Positions 22,811-32,366 of a stretch of 34,900 nucleotides of DNA are shown here, piece by piece. How positions within the stretch are numbered: the stretch's first letter is position 1; every line of letters begins with the position of its first letter. The notes under the pieces are model-generated. The model saw nothing but the letters and a program-made list of their open reading frames with translations. It had not been told where the DNA came from and made no database searches. Origin of the DNA: Novosphingobium sp. (GTDB lineage: Bacteria > Pseudomonadota > Alphaproteobacteria > Sphingomonadales > Sphingomonadaceae); contig NZ_JAIXZS010000009.1 in the NCBI RefSeq assembly GCF_027489515.1, positions 1 to 34,900 of the forward strand. The letters are read 5' to 3'. The translations under genes and the position numbers were made by a program.

Positions 22811-24318
22811 ATGCGATGAGTGCCCTCCTTGAATGGCCGGCCGAGGCGAGCGATGGCATCCGCCTCGCGCTGTGGACCGCGGAAGAAATCGCGGCGGCAA
22901 CCGGGGGCACCGCCTCGGGCACCTTCGAGGTCTCAGGCTGCGCGACCGACAGCCGCGAGGTTCAGCCCGGCGACCTGTTCATCGCGCTCAAGGGCGCGGA
23001 AAGCGACGGCCACCGCTTCCTTGAAGGCGCTTTTGCGCGCGGGGCCGCGGCGGCACTGGTCGAACACCCCGTACCGTTCCCGCATGTGCTGGTCGAAAGC
23101 ACCACGCAGGCGCTCGTCGATCTCGGCCATGCCGCCCGCGCACGGGTTGATGCGGTGGTGATCGGGGTGACGGGCTCGGCCGGCAAGACGGGCGTGAAGG
23201 AAGCGTTGTTCGCCGCGCTCGACCGCGGCAGCCGGGGCCGCGCACACCGCTCGGTCAAGAGCTACAACAATCATGTCGGTGTGCCGCTCAGCCTCGCGCG
23301 CATGCCGGCGCGCAGCCGCTTCGGCGTGTTCGAGATGGGGATGAACCATGCGGGCGAGCTTGCCGCGCTGACCCGGCTGGTGCGCCCGCATGTCGCCATC
23401 GTCACCACCATCGCGCCCGCGCACATCGGTCATTTCTCGGGCGAGGAAGCGATCGCAGAGGCCAAGGCGGAAATCTTCGAAGGGCTGGAAGCAGGCGGCA
23501 CCGCGATCATCCCGGCGGACAACCCGCACTTTGCGCTGCTGCGCGAAGCCGCCGCGCGCCACGCGGGTGATGTCGTCAGCTTCGGCCGCAGCGCTCATGC
23601 CGATGCGCGGCTGCTGGATGCCGTGACCGCGCCGGGTGGCGGCACGCTTGTCACCGCGGCGTTCTCCGGCCCGCTTGGTCCGCGCAAGCTGTGCTACACG
23701 ATTGCCCAGCCGGGCGCGCACTGGGTCGACAATTCGCTGGCCGTCATGGCTGCCGTGGCGGCTGCCGGCGGCGATCTCGGCGCGGCGGGTCTTGCGCTGT
23801 CCGAAATGGAAGGGTTAGCCGGTCGCGGCGCGCGCCATGTCATCCCAGCGCCGGGCGGTGATGGTTCAGGCAAGGCGCTGCTGATCGACGAAAGCTATAA
23901 CGCCAACCCCGCCTCGATGCGCGCGACGATTGCCTCGCTCGGCCAGGTGCCAGCGCGGCGGCGGATCGCGGTGCTCGGCGCAATGAAGGAACTGGGCGAG
24001 ACTTCGGATCGCTACCACGCCGAACTCGCCGAACAGCTGATCGCAGCGGGTGTCGAGCGGATCATTCTGGTCGGCCCCGAAATGGCCGTGCTGGCCAAGG
24101 CGCTGGGGAAAAGCGCAGGCCCCGCGCTTGCCGCACGAATCGAACTCGACCATGCCGGAAACGCTGCAGAAGCCGCGGAATGCCTCGCGGCCGATGCACC
24201 GCAAGGTGGCGACGCCATTCTGGTGAAAGGGTCGAATTCGGTCGGGCTGGGCACCCTGGTGCGCGCCCTGACTGCAGGGACCAAAACGGGCGGGGCCAAG
24301 ACGGCCGGGGAAAACTGA
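22807..24318 (+). CDS. murF: UDP-MurNAc-tripeptide--D-Ala-D-Ala ligase MurF
   Basis: This 503-residue cytoplasmic ligase completes UDP-MurNAc-pentapeptide. The N-terminal substrate domain has TDSREVQPGDLFIALKG, the ATP loop is GSAGKTGVKE (about residue 122), followed by SYNNHVGVPL, EMGMNHAGEL and, in the last domain, DESYNANPASM. All are MurF hallmarks. The C-terminus ends in a short Lys/Gly/Thr tail (TKTGGAKTAGEN) that is not part of the ligase fold. ATG 22807 overlaps the murE stop; a second in-frame ATG lies three codons later. mraY starts directly after the stop codon. Confidence 0.96.
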   Translation: MNAMSALLEWPAEASDGIRLALWTAEEIAAATGGTASGTFEVSGCATDSREVQPGDLFIALKGAESDGHRFLEGAFARGAAAALVEHPVPFPHVLVESTTQALVDLGHAARARVDAVVIGVTGSAGKTGVKEALFAALDRGSRGRAHRSVKSYNNHVGVPLSLARMPARSRFGVFEMGMNHAGELAALTRLVRPHVAIVTTIAPAHIGHFSGEEAIAEAKAEIFEGLEAGGTAIIPADNPHFALLREAAARHAGDVVSFGRSAHADARLLDAVTAPGGGTLVTAAFSGPLGPRKLCYTIAQPGAHWVDNSLAVMAAVAAAGGDLGAAGLALSEMEGLAGRGARHVIPAPGGDGSGKALLIDESYNANPASMRATIASLGQVPARRRIAVLGAMKELGETSDRYHAELAEQLIAAGVERIILVGPEMAVLAKALGKSAGPALAARIELDHAGNAAEAAECLAADAPQGGDAILVKGSNSVGLGTLVRALTAGTKTGGAKTAGEN

Positions 24319-25383
24319 ATGCTCTACGTTCTGGCGCAATGGCTGCATTTCGAGGGCATCGCCAACCTGATCCGCTACCAGTCGTTCCGTTCTGGCGCCG
24401 CGCTGATGACGGCGCTGATCATCGGCCTGATCATCGGTCCGCGCTTCATCAACATGCTGCGCCTGCGCCAAGGCAAGGGGCAGCCGATCCGCGCCGACGG
24501 GCCGCAATCGCACCTTGCCAAGCGCGGCACACCCACGATGGGCGGGCTGATGATCGTGATCAGCCTCGCGATCTCGCTGCTGCTGTGGATGGACCTCACC
24601 AGCAAGTTCGTCTGGGCCTGCCTGATCGTGACGCTGGGCTTCGGCTTGATCGGCTTCCTCGATGATTACGCGAAGGTCACCAAGTATGCCCACGCCGGGC
24701 TTTCCGCGCGCATTCGGCTCCTCGCCGAATTCGCCGTCGCGGGCACCGCGCTCGCGCTGGTGGTGACAGACACCAACCTCTATCTGCCCGTCTTCAGCAA
24801 TCTCTATGTGCCGATGGGTCCCGCCTACTACCTGTTTGCCGCCTTCGTCATTGTCGGCGCAGGCAATGCGGTGAACCTGACGGACGGGCTTGATGGGCTG
24901 GCGACCATGCCGGTGATCATCGCCGCGGGCACCTTCGCCATCATCGCCTACCTCGCCGGCCGCGTCGATTATGCGCACTACCTCGGCATTCAGCATGTGC
25001 CGCGCGCGGGCGAGCTGGCGATCTTTTGCGGCGCAGTGATGGGCGCAGGCCTCGCGTTCCTGTGGTTCAACGCGCCGCCTGCGGCCGTGTTCATGGGCGA
25101 TACCGGCAGCCTCGCGCTGGGCGGAACGCTCGGCGTGATCGCGGTTTCGATCCACCATGAGATCGTGCTCGGTATCGTTGGCGGCTTGTTTGTGATGGAG
25201 GCGGTCTCGGTCATCGTGCAGGTCTTCGTCTACAAGCGCACCGGCAAGCGCGTGTTTCGCATGGCGCCGATCCACCACCATTTCGAGCAGTTGGGCTGGA
25301 AGGAATCGACGGTCGTCATCCGCTTCTGGATCGTCTCGATCGTGCTCGCGCTGATCGGCCTCGCCACGCTCAAGGTGCGATAA
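24319..25383 (+). CDS. mraY: Phospho-MurNAc-pentapeptide transferase MraY
   Basis: This inner-membrane enzyme transfers phospho-MurNAc-pentapeptide to undecaprenyl phosphate, giving lipid I. It is 354 aa with about ten membrane helices. Signature residues are Asp115-Asp116 in GFLDDYAK, the [10 protein letters not shown] loop, [12 protein letters not shown], and the [13 protein letters not shown] histidine motif near the end. KRGTPTMGG precedes the first catalytic loop. The ATG follows the murF TGA with no gap, so translation is likely coupled. Confidence 0.97.
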   Translation: MLYVLAQWLHFEGIANLIRYQSFRSGAALMTALIIGLIIGPRFINMLRLRQGKGQPIRADGPQSHLAKRGTPTMGGLMIVISLAISLLLWMDLTSKFVWACLIVTLGFGLIGFLDDYAKVTKYAHAGLSARIRLLAEFAVAGTALALVVTDTNLYLPVFSNLYVPMGPAYYLFAAFVIVGAGNAVNLTDGLDGLATMPVIIAAGTFAIIAYLAGRVDYAHYLGIQHVPRAGELAIFCGAVMGAGLAFLWFNAPPAAVFMGDTGSLALGGTLGVIAVSIHHEIVLGIVGGLFVMEAVSVIVQVFVYKRTGKRVFRMAPIHHHFEQLGWKESTVVIRFWIVSIVLALIGLATLKVR

Positions 25384-25390
25384 GCGGCGG

Positions 25391-26701
25391 ATGATCACCT
25401 CGCCCGTCTTTGCCGGCAAACGCTACGCGGTCCTCGGCCTCGCGCGCTCGGGTCTCGCCAGCGTCGATACGCTGCTTGCAAGCGGTGCGGATGTGACGGC
25501 ATGGGACGGGCGCGAGGACGCCCGCGCGGCGGTCGAAGGCCGGGCGACGATTGCCGATCCGCTGACCATCGACCTCACCGGGTTCGACGGCATGGTTGTC
25601 TCCCCCGGCGTTCCTTTGAACCGCCACCCCATCGCCGCCCACGCCCGCAGCTTCGATGTGCCGATCATCGGCGATATCGAGCTTTTCGCCCAGGCGCGCG
25701 CCAGCCTGCCGCCGCACAAGGTCGTCGCGATCACCGGCACCAACGGCAAATCGACCACCACCTCGCTGATGCACCACATCGTCAAGGCGGCGGGGATGCC
25801 GACGGAAATGGGCGGCAATATCGGCCTGCCCATTCTCGGTCAGCCGCCGCTGCCCGAAGGCGGGGTCTATGTGCTCGAGTTGTCGAGTTACCAGATCGAC
25901 CTGACCTACAGCCTCCATGCCGATCTCGCCGCGTTCATCAACCTCAGCCCCGATCACCTTGATCGGTATGATGGCTATGAAGGCTACGGCGCATCCAAGG
26001 CGCGGCTGTTCCAGATGCAGCAGGCGGGCCAGTTTGCCGTGTTCGGCTGCGGCGATGACGATACCCGCCGTATCGCCGCCGAGATTGCGTCGCATCGCCC
26101 CGCAGGCGATATCGAAGTGGTCGATCCCGCGGCGCTGACCGGGCAGGCCGAATGGCCTTCGCTGCAGGGGCCGCACAACCTCCAGAATGCCGCCATCGCG
26201 GTCGCGATGGCAAAGCGCCTCGGTATTGCCGAACCGGTGTGGCGGGCCGCTCTCGCCAGCTTCGTCGGTCTGCCGCACCGCATGGAGCGCGTGGCCGAAG
26301 CGAACGGCGTCCTTTTCATCAATGACAGCAAGGCGACCAACCCCGCCTCTACCGCGCCTGCCCTCGGCGCCTGGCCGCGCGTCCACTGGATCCTCGGCGG
26401 CCTGCCCAAGGGCGACGACCTCGATGCCTGCGCGCCCTATTTCAGCCACGTCGTGCAGGCCTACACGATTGGCGAGGCGGGGCCGCGCTTTGCCGAGCTC
26501 CTTGAGCCCGTTATGCCCGTCCAGCGGAGCGAGATGCTCTGCGATGCGGTCCGGCAGGCGATGGATGCCGCGCAGCCCGGCGATGTCGTCATGCTTTCGC
26601 CCGCTTGCGCCAGCTTCGACCAGTTCCGCGATTTCGAGGCGCGGGGCGACAGCTTCCGCCAGATCGTCACCGCGCTGATCGCCGAGAAAGGGGCCGCATG
26701 A
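25391..26701 (+). CDS. murD: UDP-MurNAc-L-alanine--D-glutamate ligase MurD
   Basis: This 436-aa cytoplasmic ligase adds D-glutamate to UDP-MurNAc-L-Ala. The N-terminal nucleotide fold has VLGLARSGLAS, the ATP loop is GTNGKST (about 117), and LELSSYQID, NLSPDHLDRY, GPHNLQNAAIA, LPHRMERV and NDSKATNPAST follow in the standard order. The start is 7 nt after the mraY stop and has only a poor Shine-Dalgarno match, so coupling to mraY may matter. The stop overlaps the ftsW ATG. Confidence 0.96.
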   Translation: MITSPVFAGKRYAVLGLARSGLASVDTLLASGADVTAWDGREDARAAVEGRATIADPLTIDLTGFDGMVVSPGVPLNRHPIAAHARSFDVPIIGDIELFAQARASLPPHKVVAITGTNGKSTTTSLMHHIVKAAGMPTEMGGNIGLPILGQPPLPEGGVYVLELSSYQIDLTYSLHADLAAFINLSPDHLDRYDGYEGYGASKARLFQMQQAGQFAVFGCGDDDTRRIAAEIASHRPAGDIEVVDPAALTGQAEWPSLQGPHNLQNAAIAVAMAKRLGIAEPVWRAALASFVGLPHRMERVAEANGVLFINDSKATNPASTAPALGAWPRVHWILGGLPKGDDLDACAPYFSHVVQAYTIGEAGPRFAELLEPVMPVQRSEMLCDAVRQAMDAAQPGDVVMLSPACASFDQFRDFEARGDSFRQIVTALIAEKGAA

Positions 26702-27930
26702 ACGCGCACCAGCCCACCCGGCAGGTCGCCACCCCGCTGCCCGGTGGCGGCGTGCGGATCGCGCCGCGCACCAATCGCTATCGCCGCACCCGCCGCAGCG
26801 AACTGGTGATCTGGTGGCGCGAGATCGACCGTGTGCTGCTCGCGCTCGTGCTCATGCTCGTCACCGTCGGCACGGTTGCGGTCGCAGCCTCGTCCCCGGC
26901 GAGTGCGCACCGGCTCTCGACCCAGACCAAGTCCTTGGGCGATCTCTATTTCTTCTGGCTGCACTTGCGGTTCCTCAGCGTCGGGCTTTTCGCGATGTTC
27001 GTCGCCTCGCTCCTGCCCAAGGAAACCACGCGGCGGCTGGCGATCCTGCTCGCGGCGGCGATGCTCGTCGCTCTCGTGCTGGTGCCGTTCCTCGGCAACG
27101 AGGTGAAGGGCGCCAAGCGCTGGCTGTGGATCGGCTTCAGCTTGCAGCCGTCCGAATTCCTCAAGCCCGGCTTTGCCGTTGCGGTGGCGTGGATCCTTTC
27201 GTGGCGTGTGCGCGATCCCAATATTCCGGTCATCCCGATCACCATCGGCCTGATGGGCCTGATCGCCGCACTGCTGATGGCGCAGCCTGACTTCGGCTCC
27301 ACCGTGCTGTTCGGCGGCGTGTGGTTCGTCCTCGTGCTGCTCTCCGGCCTCGATATTGCCAAGATCGGCTGGAGCGTGGGCGGCGGTATTGCCGCGGTCG
27401 TCCTCGCCTATTTCTTCTACCCCAACGCCACGCACCGCATCGATGCCTTCCTTTCGGGCGGCAGCGAGTTCGATCAGGTCGATCTTGCCATGCGCACCCT
27501 CGTCAGCGGGGGGTGGAGCGGGGCAGGCCTCTGGCTCGGCAGCCGCAAGATGGCGCTGCCCGAGGCGCATACCGACTATATCTTCTCGGTGATCGGCGAG
27601 GAATTCGGCCTCATCGCCTGCGCGCTGATCGTGGTGCTCTACTGTGCCATCGTGATCCGCGTGATGATGCGCCTTGCGGACGAGGAGGATCTCTTCACGG
27701 TGCTCGCAGCCGCCGGACTCACCGCGCAGCTGGCGGGGCAGGCCTTCATCAACATTCTCGTCAATCTCCAGCTGTTCCCCTCCAAAGGCATGACGCTCCC
27801 ACTGATCAGCTACGGCGGCTCCTCGACCATCGCGCTGCTGCTCGGCGTGGGGTTCCTTCTCGCCATCACGCGGCGCAATCCCTATCTCTCGCGCGAGACG
27901 ACGGACATCAGGGAGCTCGTGCGCACATGA
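26698..27930 (+). CDS. ftsW: Septal peptidoglycan glycosyltransferase FtsW (SEDS family)
   Basis: This 410-residue inner-membrane protein has about ten helices and polymerises lipid II at the septum together with FtsI. Typical SEDS features are KRWLWIGFSLQPSEFLKP, MAQPDFGSTVLF, PEAHTDYIFSVIGEEFGL and the closing LPLISYGGSS. The ATG at 26698 overlaps the murD stop as ATGA; the frame is open a further 31 codons upstream but only inside murD. The basic N-terminus (RTNRYRRTRRSE) would lie in the cytoplasm. The stop overlaps murG. Confidence 0.96.
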   Translation: MNAHQPTRQVATPLPGGGVRIAPRTNRYRRTRRSELVIWWREIDRVLLALVLMLVTVGTVAVAASSPASAHRLSTQTKSLGDLYFFWLHLRFLSVGLFAMFVASLLPKETTRRLAILLAAAMLVALVLVPFLGNEVKGAKRWLWIGFSLQPSEFLKPGFAVAVAWILSWRVRDPNIPVIPITIGLMGLIAALLMAQPDFGSTVLFGGVWFVLVLLSGLDIAKIGWSVGGGIAAVVLAYFFYPNATHRIDAFLSGGSEFDQVDLAMRTLVSGGWSGAGLWLGSRKMALPEAHTDYIFSVIGEEFGLIACALIVVLYCAIVIRVMMRLADEEDLFTVLAAAGLTAQLAGQAFINILVNLQLFPSKGMTLPLISYGGSSTIALLLGVGFLLAITRRNPYLSRETTDIRELVRT

Positions 27931-29120
27931 CTAATCGCGTGCCTGGCGTATCGCGCCATTTCGTCCTCGCGGCGGGCGGCACCGGCGGGCATTTGCTGCC
28001 CGCCTTCGCGCTGGCGACCGAGCTCGACCGGCGCGGCCACCACGTCGCGCTGGTGACGGATGAGCGTGGGGCGAAAATCCCCGGTAAGCCCTCGTTCCTG
28101 CCTGCGCATGTCCTCCCGGCAGGCCGGCTCGGCAAGAACCCCGTTGCGCTCGCCAAGGGCCTTGCCGCGATCTGGCGCGGGCGGGCAATGGCGCTGCGCC
28201 TGTTCGAAAGCTTCCAGCCGTCCTGCGTCGTCGGTTTCGGCGGTTATCCGGCGCTGCCCGCGCTGCTCGCCGCGCGCTCGGCCAGGATTCCCACGGTGAT
28301 CCACGAGCAGAATGCGGTGCTTGGCCGCGTCAATCGCCTGTTGGCCAAGCGCGTCGACGCCATCGCCACCGCCTACATGGAAGTCGAGCGGCTCGACCCC
28401 AAGCTCTGGGGCAAGGTCCACCGCGTCGGCAATCCGGTGCGCGCGGAAGTGCTGGCGCTGCGCGGTGAGGCCTTTCCCGAATTCACCGAGGACAGCTTGT
28501 TCCGCGTGCTGGTAACGGGCGGCAGCCAGGGCGCCTCGATCCTCTCCGAGGTCGTGCCTGATGGGCTCGCCATGCTCCCGCCCGCGCTGCGCCACCGCTT
28601 GCAGGTGACGCAGCAGTGCCGGCCCGAGGATCTCGAGGCCGTGCGCGCCCGCTATGCCGGCCATCAGATTCCCGCTGAACTGGGCACCTATTTTGAAGAC
28701 ATGGCGAGCCGCCTTGCCGAGACCCACCTCTTCATCGGTCGCTCCGGCGCCTCCACAATTGCCGAGCTGACTGCCGTCGGCCGCCCCGCGATCCTGATCC
28801 CGCTGCCCATCGCGACCGACGACCACCAGGCTGTCAACGCGCGCGAAATGGTCAAGGCGGGCGGCGCGCGCGCAATCCGCCAGTCGGGCTTTACCCCCAA
28901 GGAGCTCGCCAAGCAGATTCAGACCATGGCGCTCGGCCCTGCCGCGCTTGCCAATGCGGCGCATGCCGCGTGGAACTGCGGCCTCCCCAATGCGGTCAAG
29001 GACCTCGCCGATCTCGTCGAAGGCTTTGGCGGGGTGCCGCTGATGGATGTGATTCGCATGGAAAGCGCTACGCAGTCCGCCAGCACCCAGCAGGCGCTCG
29101 CCAAGGAGAGCGCCGAATGA
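27927..29120 (+). CDS. murG: UDP-GlcNAc transferase MurG (lipid II synthase)
   Basis: This 397-aa membrane-associated GT-B glycosyltransferase adds GlcNAc to lipid I to give lipid II. It has GGTGGH (17-22) in the first fold, [35 protein letters not shown] for UDP binding, and [24 protein letters not shown]. The family usually ends shortly after the final helix; here a Ser/Gln/Ala-rich stretch of about 20 residues ([19 protein letters not shown]) follows. ATG 27927 overlaps the ftsW stop and the stop overlaps murC; the much longer upstream frame is a shadow of ftsW. Confidence 0.96.
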   Translation: MTNRVPGVSRHFVLAAGGTGGHLLPAFALATELDRRGHHVALVTDERGAKIPGKPSFLPAHVLPAGRLGKNPVALAKGLAAIWRGRAMALRLFESFQPSCVVGFGGYPALPALLAARSARIPTVIHEQNAVLGRVNRLLAKRVDAIATAYMEVERLDPKLWGKVHRVGNPVRAEVLALRGEAFPEFTEDSLFRVLVTGGSQGASILSEVVPDGLAMLPPALRHRLQVTQQCRPEDLEAVRARYAGHQIPAELGTYFEDMASRLAETHLFIGRSGASTIAELTAVGRPAILIPLPIATDDHQAVNAREMVKAGGARAIRQSGFTPKELAKQIQTMALGPAALANAAHAAWNCGLPNAVKDLADLVEGFGGVPLMDVIRMESATQSASTQQALAKESAE

Positions 29121-30529
29121 AGGGCGTCGGCACCGAGATCGGCACGATCCACTTCGTCGGCATCGGCGGCATCGGCATGTCCGGCATTGCCGAAGTCATG
29201 CACAACATGGGCTACAGCGTGCAGGGCTCCGACATGGCCGAAAGCTATGTCGTCGATGGCCTGCGCACGCGCGGCATTCCGGTGATGATCGGCCAGCGCG
29301 CGGAAAACGTCGCGGGCGCGGCGGTGGTCGTCACTTCCACCGCGGTAAAGCGCGATAACCCCGAAGTCGTCGCCGCATTGGAAGCCCGCGTCCCGGTCGT
29401 TCGCCGCGCCGAGATGCTCGCCGAACTGATGCGCCTCAAGAACACCGTTGCGGTGGCGGGCACACATGGCAAGACGACCACCACTTCGATGGTCGCCTGC
29501 CTGCTCGATGCGGGCGGGATTGATCCCACCGTGATCAATGGCGGCATCATCAATTCCTACGGTTCCAACGCCCGCCTCGGCGATAGCGAGTGGATGGTGG
29601 TCGAGGCCGACGAGAGCGACGGCTCGTTCCTGCGGCTCGATGGCACCTTGGCGGTCGTCACCAACATCGATCCCGAGCACCTCGATCACTACGGCTCGTT
29701 CGAGCGGGTGAAGGACAGCTTCGTTGAGTTCATCGAGAACGTGCCATTCTACGGCGCGGCGATCCTGTGCATCGATCATCCCGAAGTGCAGGCGATCATC
29801 CCCAAGGTGCGCGATCGCCGCGTGGTGACCTATGGCTTTTCCGCGCAGGCCGACGTGCGCGGCGAGGCTGTCACCCCGATCCCCGGCGGCAACCGCTTCA
29901 CTGCCGTGCTGCGCCAGCGCGATGGAAGCTTCCGCCGCATCGAGGGCATCGAGCTCCCCATGCCCGGCCGCCACAACGTGCAAAACGCGCTCGCCGCCGT
30001 CGCCGTCGCGGTCGAGATGGGGGTTTCGGAAGAGCTTATCCGCACCGGCTTCGGCAAGTTCGGCGGGGTCAAGCGCCGCTTCACCAAGGTGGGTGAGGTC
30101 GACGGCGTAACGGTGATCGACGACTACGGCCACCACCCGGTCGAGATCCGCGCCGTGCTCGCCGCCGCGCGTGAAGGCGTGCAGGGCCGCGTGATTGCTG
30201 TTGTCCAGCCGCACCGCTTCACCCGCCTGCGTGACCACATGGAAGACTTCCAGGGCGCCTTCAACGATGCCGATGTGGTCTACGCCGCGCCCGTCTACCC
30301 GGCGGGTGAACAGCCGATCGAAGGCGTGGACAGCGCCGCGATGGTTGAAGGCATCAAGGCGCGCGGCCACCGTTCGGCCCACCTGATTGCCGGCGCGGAT
30401 GCGCTGGCTGTGGAACTGGCAGGTGTGGTCCAGCCCGGCGACATGGTCGTCTGTCTCGGCGCGGGCGATATCACCAAGTGGGCTGCAGGCCTCGCCGGCG
30501 CGATTGCCAAGCAGCGGGGGGCGGCGTGA
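29117..30529 (+). CDS. murC: UDP-MurNAc--L-alanine ligase MurC
   Basis: This 470-residue cytoplasmic enzyme is the first Mur ligase and adds L-alanine to UDP-MurNAc. The N-terminal Rossmann loop is [13 protein letters not shown], the ATP loop [11 protein letters not shown] (about 112-122), then [32 protein letters not shown] and [10 protein letters not shown]. These identify MurC rather than Mpl. ATG 29117 overlaps the murG stop as ATGA. The stop overlaps the murB GTG start. Confidence 0.97.
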   Translation: MKGVGTEIGTIHFVGIGGIGMSGIAEVMHNMGYSVQGSDMAESYVVDGLRTRGIPVMIGQRAENVAGAAVVVTSTAVKRDNPEVVAALEARVPVVRRAEMLAELMRLKNTVAVAGTHGKTTTTSMVACLLDAGGIDPTVINGGIINSYGSNARLGDSEWMVVEADESDGSFLRLDGTLAVVTNIDPEHLDHYGSFERVKDSFVEFIENVPFYGAAILCIDHPEVQAIIPKVRDRRVVTYGFSAQADVRGEAVTPIPGGNRFTAVLRQRDGSFRRIEGIELPMPGRHNVQNALAAVAVAVEMGVSEELIRTGFGKFGGVKRRFTKVGEVDGVTVIDDYGHHPVEIRAVLAAAREGVQGRVIAVVQPHRFTRLRDHMEDFQGAFNDADVVYAAPVYPAGEQPIEGVDSAAMVEGIKARGHRSAHLIAGADALAVELAGVVQPGDMVVCLGAGDITKWAAGLAGAIAKQRGAA

Positions 30530-31422
30530 CTACGCTCACTGCCTTGCCCCCGGTTCGCGGCAAGCTCACCCCCAACGCCCCGCTCGCCCCGCTGGTCTGG
30601 TTCAAGTCCGGAGGCACGGCGCAGTGGCTGTTCGAGCCCAAGGACGTCGCTGATCTGCAGGCATTCCTTGCCGGTCTTGCACCCGAGATCCCCGTCATGG
30701 CGCTCGGACTTGGCTCGAACCTGATCGTGCGCGATGGCGGCGTTCCGGGTGTCGTCGTCCGCCTCGGCAAGGCCTTCGCCAAGGTCGAGCGCGTGGACGA
30801 AGTCACGCTCAATTGCGGCGGCGGTGCCAGCGGCATCCTCGTCTCCAGCACCGCGCGGGATAACGGCATCGCAGGTCTCGAATTCCTCCGCTCGATCCCC
30901 GGCACTGTTGGCGGGTTCGTGCGCATGAACGGCGGGGCCTATGGGCGTGAGGTCAAGGATATCCTGATCGACTGCGACGTGGTGCTCCACACCGGCGAGA
31001 TGGTGACGCTGCCGCTCGGCGAACTCGGCTACACCTACCGTCACTCCGATCTTGTCGATGGCTGTGTGGTCGTCGCCGCGCGCTTCCGGGGGTGCCCGGG
31101 CGAGCCCGCCGCGATCCAGGCCGAAATGGACCGCATTTCCGCCGCGCGCGAGGCGAGCCAGCCGCTGCGCAGCAAGACTGGCGGCAGCACGTTCAAGAAC
31201 CCTGATGGCGCGAAGGCGTGGGAACTGGTCGACAAGGCCGGCTGCCGGGGGCTGACGCTCGGCGGCGCGCAAGTCTCCGAAAAGCACACCAATTTCCTCA
31301 TCAACACCGGCGAGGCCACCAGCGCGGATATCGAAGCGCTGGGCGAGGAAGTGCGGCGGCGGGTGAAGGAGCAGTCGGGCGTCGAGCTCCATTGGGAAAT
31401 ACAGCGAGTAGGAAGACCGTGA
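30526..31422 (+). CDS. murB: UDP-N-acetylenolpyruvoylglucosamine reductase MurB
   Basis: This 298-aa FAD enzyme reduces UDP-GlcNAc-enolpyruvate to UDP-MurNAc. [14 protein letters not shown] and [12 protein letters not shown] form the FAD-binding part, [24 protein letters not shown] follows, and the catalytic serine lies in [10 protein letters not shown] with a closing glutamate in [10 protein letters not shown]. This is the type II layout lacking the type I insertion. The start GTG at 30526 overlaps the murC stop (GTGA) and its stop overlaps the ddl GTG start, so both junctions rely on coupling. Confidence 0.96.
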   Translation: MTTLTALPPVRGKLTPNAPLAPLVWFKSGGTAQWLFEPKDVADLQAFLAGLAPEIPVMALGLGSNLIVRDGGVPGVVVRLGKAFAKVERVDEVTLNCGGGASGILVSSTARDNGIAGLEFLRSIPGTVGGFVRMNGGAYGREVKDILIDCDVVLHTGEMVTLPLGELGYTYRHSDLVDGCVVVAARFRGCPGEPAAIQAEMDRISAAREASQPLRSKTGGSTFKNPDGAKAWELVDKAGCRGLTLGGAQVSEKHTNFLINTGEATSADIEALGEEVRRRVKEQSGVELHWEIQRVGRP

Positions 31423-32363
31423 CGCTCCCCAAACTCCATATCGCGGTCCTGATGGGCGGATGGTCGAGCGAGCGGCCCGTTTCGCTCATGTCCGGCAATG
31501 GCGTGGCCGATGCGCTGGAGGCCAAGGGCCACCGCGTCACCCGCATCGACATGGGCCGTGATGTTGCGCAGAAGCTTGCCGAAGCCGCGCCCGATGTCGT
31601 GTTCAATGCGCTCCACGGCACGCCCGGCGAAGACGGCACGGTGCAGGGCCTGATGGACCTCATGGGCTTCACCTATACACACTCCGGGCTCGCCACCTCG
31701 GTCATCGCCATCGACAAGCAGCTCACCAAACAGGCGCTGGTGCCCCACGGTATCCCCATGCCGGGTGGGCGCATCGTGCAGAGCGCGGAGCTGTTCGAGC
31801 GCGATCCGCTGCCGCGCCCCTATGTCGTGAAGCCGGTCAACGAAGGTTCCTCGGTCGGCGTCGCCATCGTCACCAAGGATGGCAACTACGGCGATCCGAT
31901 CAGCCGCGACAGCGTGGGCCCGTGGAACGAGTTCGACGAGCTCCTCGCCGAACCCTTCATCCGCGGCCGCGAACTCACCACCGCCGTGCTGGTGGACAAG
32001 GCCCTCCTCGTCACCGAACTGCGCCCCAAGTCCGGTTTCTACGATTTCGACGCCAAGTACACCGACGGCATGACCGACCACATCTGCCCGGCCGAAATCC
32101 CCGAGGAGATCGCCGAGGCGTGCAAGGATATCGCGCTGCGTGCGCACCAGCTCCTGGGCTGCAAGGGCACCAGCCGCAGCGATTTCCGCTGGGATGACGA
32201 GCAGGGCGTCGAAGGGCTGTTCCTCCTTGAAGTGAACACCCAGCCGGGAATGACGCCCTTGAGCCTCGTGCCCGAACAGGCGCGCGCGCTGGGCATGAAC
32301 TATGGCGATCTGGTGGAAGCGATTGTCGCCGACGCGCTCGCCCACTCGAAGAAGGAGGCCTGA
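31419..32363 (+). CDS. ddl: D-alanine--D-alanine ligase
   Basis: This 314-residue cytoplasmic ATP-grasp enzyme makes the D-Ala-D-Ala dipeptide used by MurF. VLMGGWSSERPVSLMSG near the N-terminus, ALHGTPGEDGTVQG, the ATP loop KPVNEGSSVGV, and the metal site FLLEVNTQPGMT are the family motifs. It is the DdlB type by its place in the dcw cluster. GTG 31419 overlaps the murB stop; the longer upstream frame lies inside murB. ftsQ begins 3 nt after the stop. Confidence 0.96.
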   Translation: MTLPKLHIAVLMGGWSSERPVSLMSGNGVADALEAKGHRVTRIDMGRDVAQKLAEAAPDVVFNALHGTPGEDGTVQGLMDLMGFTYTHSGLATSVIAIDKQLTKQALVPHGIPMPGGRIVQSAELFERDPLPRPYVVKPVNEGSSVGVAIVTKDGNYGDPISRDSVGPWNEFDELLAEPFIRGRELTTAVLVDKALLVTELRPKSGFYDFDAKYTDGMTDHICPAEIPEEIAEACKDIALRAHQLLGCKGTSRSDFRWDDEQGVEGLFLLEVNTQPGMTPLSLVPEQARALGMNYGDLVEAIVADALAHSKKEA

Positions 32364-32366
32364 GCC

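Noticed and set aside
23866..25419. Long minus-strand open frame (517 codons) opposite murF and mraY
   Set aside because: The product is dominated by His, Arg, Asp and Ala and has no hydrophobic or domain pattern. Both genes on the other strand are certain.
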